Assembly: GCA_019114945.1 (NCBI GenBank)
Contig: DXEN01000055.1
Span: forward strand, 1 to 59,843
Direction of reading: 5' to 3'
Length of the DNA: 59,843 bases
DNA from: Candidatus Parabacteroides intestinigallinarum
GTDB taxonomy: Bacteria > Bacteroidota > Bacteroidia > Bacteroidales > Tannerellaceae
In this document: piece after piece, positions 18,608 to 26,613 of the stretch
How the letters are laid out: the number at the start of each line of letters is the position of its first letter
Position numbering within the stretch: the first letter of the stretch is position 1
Position numbers and translations under genes: made by a program
The notes under the pieces: generated by a model
Databases searched by the model: none
Seen by the model: the letters and a program-made list of their open reading frames with translations, nothing else
Told to the model about the DNA's origin: nothing

Positions 18608-19330
18608 ATGAAGAAGTTAAGTGTATTGGTCGCTTCGGCGATCGTGGCGTTGGGCGCTTTTTCCACTTCTTGCGGCGACGCACGGAAGAGCGCGAGCCTG
18701 AAGACCTCTGTCGATAGCGCGAGCTACGCGATTGGTATCAGCACGGGCGCTGGTTATAAGGAAAACTTGAAGACATTGCCGGGCGGAGAGGCGAATATCG
18801 ACGACTTGATCGCCGGATTCATCCAGGCGCTGGAAGGCGACTCTTCCGCGATGAAGATGACCCCGCAAGAGGCGCAACAATATTTGCAAACTTATTTTAT
18901 CGAGGCACAGGCGCGCGAGGCACGCGAAACCAAGGAAGCCGGAGAGAAGTTCCTGGCCGAGAACAAGACCAAGGAAGGCGTGATCACGACCGAGAGCGGC
19001 TTGCAATACAAGGTGATCACGGAAGGTACGGGCGCGAAGCCGACCAAGGACGACAAGGTGAAGGTGCATTATACGGGTACGTTGCTGGACGGCACGAAGT
19101 TCGATAGCTCGCTCGACCGCGGCGAGCCCGCCCAGTTTGGCGTAGGCCAGGTCATCAAGGGCTGGACCGAGGGTCTGCAAATCATGCCGGTCGGTTCTAA
19201 ATACATCTTCTGGATTCCCTCGGACTTGGCGTATGGCGAGCGTGGCGCCGGACGGGACATCAAGCCGAACAGCGTATTGAAATTCGAGGTAGAGCTGTTG
19301 GAGATCGTCAAAGACGACGCGAAGAAATAA
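18608..19330 (+). CDS. FKBP-type peptidyl-prolyl isomerase, predicted lipoprotein
   Basis: Paralogue of the preceding gene with an added export signal: MKKLSVLVASAIVALGAFSTSC, with Cys22 as the likely lipidation site. Of 240 residues, the FKBP N-terminal domain covers about 30-120 and the catalytic domain the rest (KVHYTGTLLDGTKFDSSLDR, GWTEGLQIMPVGSKYIFW, DLAYGERGAG). It probably folds proteins in the periplasm while its neighbour works in the cytoplasm. The pair looks like a local duplication sharing one transcript, ended by the terminator 25 bases downstream. Confidence 0.9.
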   Translation: MKKLSVLVASAIVALGAFSTSCGDARKSASLKTSVDSASYAIGISTGAGYKENLKTLPGGEANIDDLIAGFIQALEGDSSAMKMTPQEAQQYLQTYFIEAQAREARETKEAGEKFLAENKTKEGVITTESGLQYKVITEGTGAKPTKDDKVKVHYTGTLLDGTKFDSSLDRGEPAQFGVGQVIKGWTEGLQIMPVGSKYIFWIPSDLAYGERGAGRDIKPNSVLKFEVELLEIVKDDAKK

Positions 19331-19355
19331 AACATACGAGCACATATCCTTTGAG

Positions 19356-19400
19356 AAGTGGGCAATTTATGCTGAAAAGCATTTTTTGCCCACTTTTTCT
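19356..19400 (+). terminator. Terminator of the FKBP pair
   Basis: Perfect ten-base arms AAGTGGGCAA and TTGCCCACTT followed by TTTCT. Confidence 0.85.
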
Positions 19401-19453
19401 ATTTTATGCTCTATTTTTATTAGCAAAATGATATGGGATTCAAATTTAATATA

Positions 19454-19461
19454 TACTTTTG
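19454..19461 (+). promoter_or_regulatory. -7 promoter box of the Lrp/AsnC gene
   Basis: TACTTTTG matches TAnnTTTG and lies 42 bases before the start codon. No perfect -33 TTTG at the normal distance. Confidence 0.5.
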
Positions 19462-19503
19462 TTGAAATACTAAAAGTAGAAGCGTATAATAAACCTATTT
19501 AAA

Positions 19504-19971
19504 ATGGAAAAAATAGACAAGTTAGACCGGCAAATATTGAACATCATCTCCAAGAATGCCAGGATCCCATTCAAAGACGTGGCCGAGGAATGCGGAGTGT
19601 CGCGCGCCGCTATCCATCAGCGGGTCCAACGGATGATCGACATGAACGTGATCATCGGGTCGGGTTATCATATCAACCCGAAAGTCTTGGGCTACAATAC
19701 GTGCACATACATAGGCGTTAAGTTGGAACGCGGCTCCATGTACAAGGAGGTCGTCCCGGAGTTTGAGAAAATACCGGAGGTCGTGGAATGCCATTTCACG
19801 ACAGGCCCATACACGATGCTGATCAAGCTATATGCCCGCGACAACGAACATCTGATGGATTTGCTGAACTCGAAGATACAGGAGATTCCCGGCGTTACGG
19901 CAACGGAGACGCTGATTTCTTTGCGCCAGAGCGTGAAACGGGAGATTCCTATCTGTGATAGCAACGATTGA
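19504..19971 (+). CDS. Lrp/AsnC-family transcriptional regulator
   Basis: 155-residue regulator with an N-terminal helix-turn-helix (LDRQILNIISKNARIPFKDV and AEECGVSRAAIHQRVQRM) and a C-terminal RAM/ACT-like ligand and oligomerisation domain (residues about 65-145, TCTYIGVKLERGSMYKEV and CHFTTGPYTMLIKLYARDN). Members respond to amino acids and feast/famine. It is monocistronic, with its own promoter box and terminator, so its targets cannot be inferred from neighbours. Confidence 0.92.
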   Translation: MEKIDKLDRQILNIISKNARIPFKDVAEECGVSRAAIHQRVQRMIDMNVIIGSGYHINPKVLGYNTCTYIGVKLERGSMYKEVVPEFEKIPEVVECHFTTGPYTMLIKLYARDNEHLMDLLNSKIQEIPGVTATETLISLRQSVKREIPICDSND

Positions 19972-19999
19972 CACACCGAGGAGGAGATTCGGAAACCCG

Positions 20000-20025
20000 G
20001 CCTGGTGACGAACACCGGGCTTTTT
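20000..20025 (+). terminator. Terminator of the Lrp/AsnC gene
   Basis: Stem GCCTGGTG/CACCGGGC (one T-G wobble) around ACGAA, followed by TTTTT. The T tract also supplies the -33 box of the next promoter. Confidence 0.8.
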
Positions 20026-20053
20026 GTTTATTCGGGGTAATCGGTTATCTTTG
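20023..20053 (+). promoter_or_regulatory. Promoter of the subtilase-xseAB-ispD group
   Basis: TTTG (20023-20026) and TATCTTTG (20046-20053) are 19 bases apart, a full Bacteroidetes consensus. The -33 overlaps the T tract of the preceding terminator. The subtilase start codon is 25 bases downstream. Confidence 0.75.
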
Positions 20054-20077
20054 TAAATCATAATCGAAAAGGAGCGT

Positions 20078-21460
20078 ATGCGTGCATATTTAGGATTATT
20101 CGTGTGGATGCTTTGTTTATGGGCAGGGAGCGTACAGGCGGGGGAGACATTCCGTTTCCGGGTGTATTTAAAGGATAAAGGCGAGTCGGGCTACACGTTG
20201 GACAAGCCGCGGGAATTCCTCTCCTCGGAAGCGATCGCTCGTCGGACCCGGCAAGGTATCGCGCTATCGCCCACTGATTTGCCCATAGCGCAAGCCTATT
20301 TAGACACACTCTCCGCGCATGGCGGGCGACCGATATTAACAAGTAAATGGTTCGCTACGGTCGTTGTGTCTACGCCTGATAGCATCCAAGGCGAACGTCT
20401 CGCACGCCTCTCTATTGTCGATTCCGTCAAGTGGATCTGGAAAGGCGAGGAAGGCGCCGACGCGTCACCGCGGACGGAAAGCCAAGAGAAATTGGCTCCC
20501 AAGGAAAAACCAACCCGATCTTCTTATGGCTATGCAGAGAAACAAATCCAGATGCTAAACGGTATCAAGTTGCATAAGGCGGGATACCGGGGCGCAGGCA
20601 TGCGTATCGCCGTGATCGACGAGGGATTCCGCCATGCCGACCGCATGAGTGTCTTCGACTCGCTGCGGGTATTGGGCACGCGTAATGTCGTTTCCCCCGA
20701 CGAAAGCGTCTTCCAAGATGGCGACCATGGCACCAAGGTCCTATCCTGCTTAGCGGCGAACGCGCCGGGCTGGATAATCGGGACCGCTCCGGATGCCTCC
20801 TATTGGCTGATCAAAAGCGAGGATAGCCGCTCGGAGTACCCGATCGAGGAAGATTATTGGACGGCCGCCGTGGAGTTCGCCGATAGCGTAGGCGTAGATG
20901 TCATTTCTTCCTCTCTGGGATATTTTTCCTTTGACGCGAAGGAGTTGAATTATAGCCAAGCGCAATTAGACGGAAAGAGCGCCCTGATTAGCCGGGCGGC
21001 GCGGATGGCCGCCTCGAAAGGCATCTTATTATTCAGTAGCGCCGGGAATGAAGGGAATGGAACGTGGAAGAAAATCACCTTTCCCGCGGATGCCCCGGAT
21101 ATAATTTCCGTAGGCGCCATTACCCATAAAAAGCGAAAAAGCGCCTTTAGCTCGGTTGGCTTCACGGCCGACCAGCGGGTGAAGCCGGATGTAGTCGCTT
21201 TAGGATCGGGTTGTTGCGTGATCGATCCGCGAGGAGATATTCATTATGGCAATGGCACCTCATTCGCGGCACCCATATTGGCGGGCTTAGGCACTTGTTT
21301 GTGGCAAGCGCTTCCCGAGCTGACCAACCAAGAGATTATCCGGCTCATCCAACGTTCCGCGAGCAAGGCGAAACGACCGGATACGGAATTAGGTTATGGA
21401 ATTCCCAACATGTATAAAGCCTATAAACAAGGACGCAAATATGTCGCGAAGAGAAGGTGA
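20078..21460 (+). CDS. Secreted S8-family (subtilisin-like) serine protease
   Basis: 460 residues with a signal peptide (MRAYLGLFVWMLCLWAGSVQAG). A propeptide-like region extends to about residue 150. The catalytic triad is Asp181 (IAVIDEGF), His217 (QDGDHGTKVLS) and Ser395 (GNGTSFAAPILAG); Asn324 in SAGNEGNG supplies the oxyanion hole. There is no evident C-terminal sorting domain; the protein ends in a basic tail (KQGRKYVAKRR). The xseA start lies inside its last codons, so it leads an operon with nucleic-acid and isoprenoid genes, apparently without a functional link. Confidence 0.9.
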   Translation: MRAYLGLFVWMLCLWAGSVQAGETFRFRVYLKDKGESGYTLDKPREFLSSEAIARRTRQGIALSPTDLPIAQAYLDTLSAHGGRPILTSKWFATVVVSTPDSIQGERLARLSIVDSVKWIWKGEEGADASPRTESQEKLAPKEKPTRSSYGYAEKQIQMLNGIKLHKAGYRGAGMRIAVIDEGFRHADRMSVFDSLRVLGTRNVVSPDESVFQDGDHGTKVLSCLAANAPGWIIGTAPDASYWLIKSEDSRSEYPIEEDYWTAAVEFADSVGVDVISSSLGYFSFDAKELNYSQAQLDGKSALISRAARMAASKGILLFSSAGNEGNGTWKKITFPADAPDIISVGAITHKKRKSAFSSVGFTADQRVKPDVVALGSGCCVIDPRGDIHYGNGTSFAAPILAGLGTCLWQALPELTNQEIIRLIQRSASKAKRPDTELGYGIPNMYKAYKQGRKYVAKRR

Positions 21461-22802
21461 GATACAGCCCAATCCTATTCCTTCCGCCCAGGAGACGCTC
21501 TCGTTGCTGGAATTGAACAACCGTATCCGGGATGCTTTATCGGAAGCGCTTCCGGATACATATTGGGTACGCGCGGAGATGAGCGATGTGCGGGTAAACG
21601 CGTCGTCGGGGCATTGCTATCTGGAATTTGTCGAGAAAAACCCTCAAAGCGGCCAGCTGGTCGCCAAGGTACGTGGTTCGATTTGGGCACGGATCTTCCG
21701 GATGCTAAAGCCCTATTTCGAGATGGAAACGGGGCAGGCATTCGCCTCCGGGCTTAACGTATTGGTAAAAGTATCCGTTGAGTTCCACGAACTATACGGA
21801 TTAAGCCTGAATGTATTGGACATCGACCCCACCTATACGATCGGCGATATGGCTCGCAAACGCATGGAAATAATCCGGCAATTGCAAGAGGAAGGTGTCT
21901 TTACCTTAAATAAGGAGTTGCCTTTCCCCATTTTGCCTCGAAGGATCGCCATCATTACCTCGCCCACGGCCGCGGGTTACGAGGATTTCATGAACCAATT
22001 GACGCACAACAAAAAGAACTATCCCTTTTATAGCCACTTGTTTCCGGCTCTCATGCAAGGCGATAAGACAGAGGCGTCGGTCATCGCGGCGTTGGATCGC
22101 ATTTACAAACATCAGGCATTATTTGATGTCGTGGTGATTATCCGCGGTGGTGGGGCGACCTCGGATTTGAGCAGCTTCGACTCGTATTTGCTGGCGACGA
22201 ACTGCGCCCAGTTCCCATTACCCATCATCACCGGCATCGGCCATGAACGGGACGATACAATCGTGGATATGGTAGCGCATACCCGCCTGAAAACACCCAC
22301 CGCCGTGGCGGAATTCCTAATCAGCCGGATGGATGAGGCGGCAAGCGCGGTGGACGAATTACGGCAAGCGGTCATCACGCTCTCGTCCGATCAATTGATG
22401 CGGCAACGAAATTATTTGCGATTGCTCACGGCCCGTTTCCCATCGCTCGTGATGAATCGTGTGGAGCGTATTCGTTCCGACTTACGATCGCTGGCGGCTC
22501 GTTTTCCCGCTCAGATATCCAGCGCATTGAGTCAGCGGGAAGCAGGATTAGGAACGATAGCGCTTCGTTTACGGAACGCGACATCAACGGGATTGGCAGA
22601 GCGAGGGCGTTTCCTCCAGCTGACCGAGCAATTTATCAAAATGGCCTCGCCCGAATATATATTAAGGCGAGGATATAGCTTAACGATGAAGGAAGGAAAG
22701 ATTGTCAAACATGCCGCTGAGTTGCGAGAAGGTGATGAATTAACGACTCGTTTCATGGATGGCGAGGTAAAGAGTATTGTTCAAGTAAAAAAAACAAACT
22801 AA
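21441..22802 (+). CDS. xseA: Exodeoxyribonuclease VII large subunit
   Basis: Large subunit of the ATP-independent nuclease that degrades single-stranded DNA from both ends. The start ATG at 21441 (MSRREGEIQ) was chosen over an upstream in-frame ATG at 21396 because it gives the usual N terminus before the OB-fold (LELNNRIRDAL ... YWVRAEMSDVR). The catalytic region includes RIAIITSPTAAGYEDFMNQL, IIRGGGATSDLSSFDSY and ITGIGHERDDTIVDMVAHTR. About 453 residues, normal for the family. It overlaps the subtilase gene by 20 bases and is followed three bases later by xseB. Confidence 0.94.
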   Translation: MSRREGEIQPNPIPSAQETLSLLELNNRIRDALSEALPDTYWVRAEMSDVRVNASSGHCYLEFVEKNPQSGQLVAKVRGSIWARIFRMLKPYFEMETGQAFASGLNVLVKVSVEFHELYGLSLNVLDIDPTYTIGDMARKRMEIIRQLQEEGVFTLNKELPFPILPRRIAIITSPTAAGYEDFMNQLTHNKKNYPFYSHLFPALMQGDKTEASVIAALDRIYKHQALFDVVVIIRGGGATSDLSSFDSYLLATNCAQFPLPIITGIGHERDDTIVDMVAHTRLKTPTAVAEFLISRMDEAASAVDELRQAVITLSSDQLMRQRNYLRLLTARFPSLVMNRVERIRSDLRSLAARFPAQISSALSQREAGLGTIALRLRNATSTGLAERGRFLQLTEQFIKMASPEYILRRGYSLTMKEGKIVKHAAELREGDELTTRFMDGEVKSIVQVKKTN

Positions 22803-22805
22803 GAT

Positions 22806-23009
22806 ATGGCGAAGAAAGAGGAATCATACAACGAGGCGATCAAGCGGTTGCGTGCGATCGTCGCGGAGATCGAGCAGGGAGATTTGGATGTCGATTTGCT
22901 GGCGGATCGGGTCAAGGAAGCGACTCGCTTAATTCAATTGTGCAAGGATAAATTATACAAGGTAGACGAGGAAGTCAAGAAAGTATTGGAGGAATTGTCG
23001 GATGAATAA
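22806..23009 (+). CDS. xseB: Exodeoxyribonuclease VII small subunit
   Basis: 67-residue helical protein (YNEAIKRLRAIVAEIEQGDL ... RLIQLCKDKLYKVDEEV), the XseB family size and pattern. It binds the coiled-coil of XseA. It overlaps the next gene by eight bases. Confidence 0.93.
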   Translation: MAKKEESYNEAIKRLRAIVAEIEQGDLDVDLLADRVKEATRLIQLCKDKLYKVDEEVKKVLEELSDE

Positions 23010-23712
23010 ATACGTAGTGATCGTAGCCGGCGGGAAAGGCCTCCGGATGGGAGGGGACTTGCCGAAGCAATTCATACCAATGCGGGGCAAACCCTTGTTG
23101 ATGCATACGCTGGAGACATTCTATCGTTGGGACGCTTCCGTACGGGTCGTTCTGGTATTACCAGAGGCGCATCAAGCGTATTGGCGAATGCTATGCGAGG
23201 AAATCGGCTGCCAGGTGCCGCATGCGGTCGTGAACGGGGGAGAAGCACGCTTCTTCTCCGTAAAGCAAGGATTGGATTGGATTATTCATAAGGAAAGCAT
23301 GGATGGCAAGAAAGGGTTGGCTGATTGCCTCATCGCCGTGCATGATGGCGTCCGTCCCTTCGTCGCTCCGGAAGTGATCTCATCATGTTTCGAACGGGCG
23401 GCAAGCACGAAAGCGGCTATACCGGTCGTTCCCTTGGTTGATTCGCTTCGCGAAAAAGACGAGAACGGAAGCCATCCGGTCGATCGCTCCCGCTATATAG
23501 CGGTACAGACACCGCAAGTGTTCGACGGAGCGCTGCTGCAAGAAGCCTATCGACAACCTTATTCCCCACGATTCACCGACGATGCCTCCGTCGTGGAAGC
23601 CCTTGGGTACACGATCGATACGGTTCCTGGCAATCGGGAGAATATCAAGATTACAACGCCTTTCGACTTGCGAGTCGCCGAGGCACTATTCAATAGCGAG
23701 GCATACGAATAA
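23002..23712 (+). CDS. ispD: 2-C-methyl-D-erythritol 4-phosphate cytidylyltransferase
   Basis: Third step of the MEP isoprenoid pathway: CTP plus methylerythritol phosphate gives CDP-methylerythritol. The 236 residues contain the nucleotide-binding start VIVAGGKGLRMGGDLPKQF, the substrate region VHDGVRPFVAPEVIS, and QTPQVFDGALL with FTDDASVVEALGY. It starts inside the 3' end of xseB, indicating coupling. The XseB-IspD overlap implies a shared transcript rather than shared function. Confidence 0.94.
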   Translation: MNKYVVIVAGGKGLRMGGDLPKQFIPMRGKPLLMHTLETFYRWDASVRVVLVLPEAHQAYWRMLCEEIGCQVPHAVVNGGEARFFSVKQGLDWIIHKESMDGKKGLADCLIAVHDGVRPFVAPEVISSCFERAASTKAAIPVVPLVDSLREKDENGSHPVDRSRYIAVQTPQVFDGALLQEAYRQPYSPRFTDDASVVEALGYTIDTVPGNRENIKITTPFDLRVAEALFNSEAYE

Positions 23713-23794
23713 TTAGTTCCCTTCGTTTTATAACAAATACATTATATTATACGTCTAAGAAAATAGAGCATATTCTAAAAAAAAGAGGAAAACG

Positions 23795-24595
23795 ATGAAG
23801 ACAAAAGTAATTTGGACAAAGACAATTTTATGCATGGCATTATTGTGCGGATGGTTTACTTCCGCGCAAGCGGTAGATCACGTAAAAGGAGACGGGAAAT
23901 TGACAGCCAAGCAAATCACGGTGGCCGACTTTAACGCGATTAAGGTCGATGGCGTGATGGATTTTTACTATGAACAATCCGACGCGCCCGCAAAAGTAGA
24001 GGTAACGGTCGACCAGAATTTGCATCCATACGTGAATATCGAGGTGAACGATCGTACGCTGACCGTTAATTTCAAAGGGGCGAAAGTAGATCATTTCACG
24101 AAGTTTATCGTGCGGGCGAACTCGAAGTGGTTAGCGGAAGCAAAGCTTTCCGGCAACGCGAATCTGGTCGTAAACGGTCCGCTTACGGGCGATGAGACTA
24201 CCATCAAAGCCAACGCGAACTGTCTGGTACAACTGAAAGGATTGGTTACGGTAGGAAAACTGGATCTGAATATCGCCGGAAGCGCGAATATGGTAGTGAA
24301 TAACCTGAAAGCGGATAAGATAGAATGCGATATTGATGGTTCCGGATCTGTTACGTTAAAGGACGGCTCCGTGAAAGAAGGCGAGTACAGCGCGGTAGGC
24401 AGTGGCGATATACATGCCTTTGGGTTGTCGGTTTCCCAACTGACGTGTAAGATGGCAGGAAGCGGTCTGATGGAAGTAAACGCTCCGGATAAGCTGAAAG
24501 CGAACCTTATTGGTAAAGGCAAGATCCGTTACAAAGGCCCGACGACAATCGAGGAACGTATCATCGGGAAAGGTTCCATCGAGGAGGTAAAGTAA
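23795..24595 (+). CDS. Exported DUF2807 (GIN-domain) protein
   Basis: 266-residue protein with a signal peptide (MKTKVIWTKTILCMALLCGWFTSAQA). The mature part is a repetitive right-handed beta-solenoid of the head-GIN/DUF2807 type, with repeated motifs such as ADFNAIKVDGVMDFYYEQ, ANLVVNGPLTGDETTIKANA, ANMVVNNLKADKIECDIDGS and GSVTLKDGSVKEGEYSAVG. Members are common in Bacteroidetes cell envelopes and their function is not established. It is the last plus-strand gene before a convergent junction. Confidence 0.85.
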   Translation: MKTKVIWTKTILCMALLCGWFTSAQAVDHVKGDGKLTAKQITVADFNAIKVDGVMDFYYEQSDAPAKVEVTVDQNLHPYVNIEVNDRTLTVNFKGAKVDHFTKFIVRANSKWLAEAKLSGNANLVVNGPLTGDETTIKANANCLVQLKGLVTVGKLDLNIAGSANMVVNNLKADKIECDIDGSGSVTLKDGSVKEGEYSAVGSGDIHAFGLSVSQLTCKMAGSGLMEVNAPDKLKANLIGKGKIRYKGPTTIEERIIGKGSIEEVK

Positions 24596-24610
24596 GAGGA
24601 CGTATATAAG

Positions 24611-24650
24611 CAGGCGGGATCGGTGTTTACAACCATCCCGCTTGTTTGTA
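24611..24650. terminator. Hairpin at a convergent gene end
   Basis: GCGGGATCGGT (24614-24624) pairs with ACCATCCCGC (24632-24641) with one bulged base, followed on the plus strand by TTGTTTGT. The minus-strand epimerase stop codon (24627-24629) lies inside the loop, so this hairpin would end the DUF2807 transcript and overlaps the end of the opposite gene. Confidence 0.6.
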
Positions 24651-25643
24651 CCAAGCGATGGCTTCCTCCAGCCCCCGACGCAACGTATATTCCGGCTTAA
24701 ACTCCAAATCCTTTCGCAGAGGCTCAATATCACAAATCCAATTACGCTGTTTCAGAATGAGGTATTTATCCCGGTTAAGGGTCACGCTCTTGCCAATCAA
24801 CTTGCCCAACCACTCGCAACAGCAACAAGCCGCATACACCAGCCCCAAGGGCACACGGGCATGCCAAACGTGTTTCTTTCCCAAAATCTCTTGAATCATC
24901 CGAGCGAATTCCTCATCCGTGTACACATCTCCATCCGCCACGAAATAATGACGATTTTGAACGCTTTCCTTTTCTAAAGCCAAGAAAGCGGCACGTGCCA
25001 AGTCCTTTACATAAATAAAAGTAATCCGTTGAGGTGTTAATCCTACCGTAAAGTCGAAACCCGAGTTCACGCTCTGTATTTCCAAAAAGTAATCTTTCTC
25101 GCCCGGACCGTAAACACCGGTCGGACGCAAGATCACGTAAGGAAAATATAATTGCTCGCGGACGTAATTCTCCGCATCCCGTTTGCTTTGTCCGTAGGCC
25201 GTATTCGGACGTTGCGGATCCTCCAAGCGTATCGGACGGAATGTCCGCTCATCGCCGGGGCCATAACTGCTCAAGCTACTCATCAGCAAGAACTTCTCTG
25301 GCGCGCAATTCGCGATAGCCAATGCTTCCACCAGGTTACGCGTGTATTCCGTATTTATCCGGAAGAAATTTCGCTTATCCGGAGTCTTCGTCAAACCGGC
25401 GTTGTGAATGACATAGTTCCACGCTCCATGTTCCCGTACGAATTCTTTCAATTGTACGACAAGCGCGTCCGGCCGCGCGTAAGGCAAATCGATAAAACGG
25501 ATACGTTTATCGCTTAAACGTGCCCGACTGCTGGAAGCACGGACACCCGCCCATACCTCATAGCCACGGCGAAGCGCTTCCTCGACCAAAAAGCCGCCTA
25601 TAAAACCGCTCGCGCCCGTAATCAGTATCTTTTTTCCGTTCAT
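24627..25643 (-). CDS. NAD-dependent epimerase/dehydratase (extended SDR)
   Basis: 338-residue SDR enzyme, probably acting on a nucleotide sugar or similar. The start at 25643 was chosen because MNGKKILITGASGFIGGFLV places the NAD-binding GxxGxxG at the very N terminus and a GGAG ribosome site sits just upstream. The longer reading back to 25829 has no homologous look. The catalytic Ser-Tyr-Lys set appears as SSLSSYG and the YGQSKRDAE motif (YxxxK). VILRPTGVYGPGEKDY is typical. It overlaps the preceding small gene by four bases (ATGA). Confidence 0.88.
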   Translation of the reverse strand: MNGKKILITGASGFIGGFLVEEALRRGYEVWAGVRASSSRARLSDKRIRFIDLPYARPDALVVQLKEFVREHGAWNYVIHNAGLTKTPDKRNFFRINTEYTRNLVEALAIANCAPEKFLLMSSLSSYGPGDERTFRPIRLEDPQRPNTAYGQSKRDAENYVREQLYFPYVILRPTGVYGPGEKDYFLEIQSVNSGFDFTVGLTPQRITFIYVKDLARAAFLALEKESVQNRHYFVADGDVYTDEEFARMIQEILGKKHVWHARVPLGLVYAACCCCEWLGKLIGKSVTLNRDKYLILKQRNWICDIEPLRKDLEFKPEYTLRRGLEEAIAWYKQAGWL

Positions 25644-25843
25644 TTCTCCTTCATATAAAATGTATAATAATACCAAAGCAATCCGATCCAGTTCAGGAAC
25701 ACGATCGTTAGCATCCACAAGATCTTCTGCTTTTTGCTGATAAAAGGATTTTGCGATACGGCCTTGCATCCGAATAGGATTACGGAAATCCCCACGATAT
25801 AGCCGATTTCCGGCAGACCTATCAAACAAAACATCCTATTCAT
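25640..25843 (-). CDS. Small two-helix membrane protein (PLDc_N-like)
   Basis: 67 residues with two predicted transmembrane segments (IGYIVGISVILFGCKA and KILWMLTIVFLNWIGLLWYY). The second helix and the following tyrosine-rich turn resemble the PLDc_N domain found at the N terminus of cardiolipin synthases, here standing alone without a catalytic HKD domain. The function is unknown. It lies five bases after the ABC ATPase gene and overlaps the epimerase gene by four bases, so all three are probably translated from one mRNA. Confidence 0.75.
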   Translation of the reverse strand: MNRMFCLIGLPEIGYIVGISVILFGCKAVSQNPFISKKQKILWMLTIVFLNWIGLLWYYYTFYMKEK

Positions 25844-25848
25844 GGCGC

Positions 25849-26613
25849 TTATTCGTGTTGATGATTCTTTAATACCCGGTGAGGCAGATTCCCATGTCCG
25901 ATCAATTCAATCGGGCAGGCATACTTCTCATCGAGCCAATCCGCGGAAATATCGGTCCCAGGATGGTAATGCGACGTCTCGTTCACGCAAGCGATGTTCT
26001 TAACCATCGACAATACCGTACCTATATCGTGAGAGACCAAGATAATCGCGCTTTCCCGGTTGATCTCCTCTAATAGGGGATAGAAACGCGATTCGAAACG
26101 CTTGTCTACATATGAATTCGGTTCGTCTAATATCAACAACTCGGGGCGGGAGACAATCGAACGACCTAAAAGCACTCGCTGTAATTGACCACCGGACAAC
26201 TCACCAATCGCCCTCTCGGATAAATCCGATAACTCCATTCGAGCGATAACCTCGTTTATCCGCTCCTTTTGCATAGCATTAAACGAACGAAACATAGGCT
26301 TTTCCGCGGAAAGCCCGGAAGAGATTACCTCTCGCACCGATATCGGGAATTTACGGTCGATCAAGCTCATTTGAGGCAGATAACCAATTTTCAGGGAAGA
26401 GACTTCTCCTCCATCCGTTCCATAGAAACGAACGGTCCCGCGGATAGGCGCCAATAGCCCCAAGATTACTTTCAAGAGCGTTGTTTTTCCTCCCCCGTTC
26501 GGACCGATGATGCCGAGGAAATCATTCTTCCATATATCCAATGTCACATCCCGCAAGACAATCTTGGAACCATATCCGGCGGTGATTCCCCTCAATTCAA
26601 TCAACTTCTCCAT
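25849..26613 (-). CDS. znuC: Metal ABC transporter ATPase (ZnuC-like)
   Basis: 254-residue ATPase. Walker A is GPNGGGKTTLLKV (about residues 37-49), the signature LSGGQLQRVLLGRSIV, and Walker B LLILDEPNSYVD followed by VSHD, all in the ZnuC/MntB arrangement. It energises uptake of zinc or manganese. Its start lies within the end of the binding-protein gene (17-base overlap). No permease gene is present in this stretch: after this gene come only a small two-helix protein and an epimerase. Confidence 0.88.
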   Translation of the reverse strand: MEKLIELRGITAGYGSKIVLRDVTLDIWKNDFLGIIGPNGGGKTTLLKVILGLLAPIRGTVRFYGTDGGEVSSLKIGYLPQMSLIDRKFPISVREVISSGLSAEKPMFRSFNAMQKERINEVIARMELSDLSERAIGELSGGQLQRVLLGRSIVSRPELLILDEPNSYVDKRFESRFYPLLEEINRESAIILVSHDIGTVLSMVKNIACVNETSHYHPGTDISADWLDEKYACPIELIGHGNLPHRVLKNHQHE

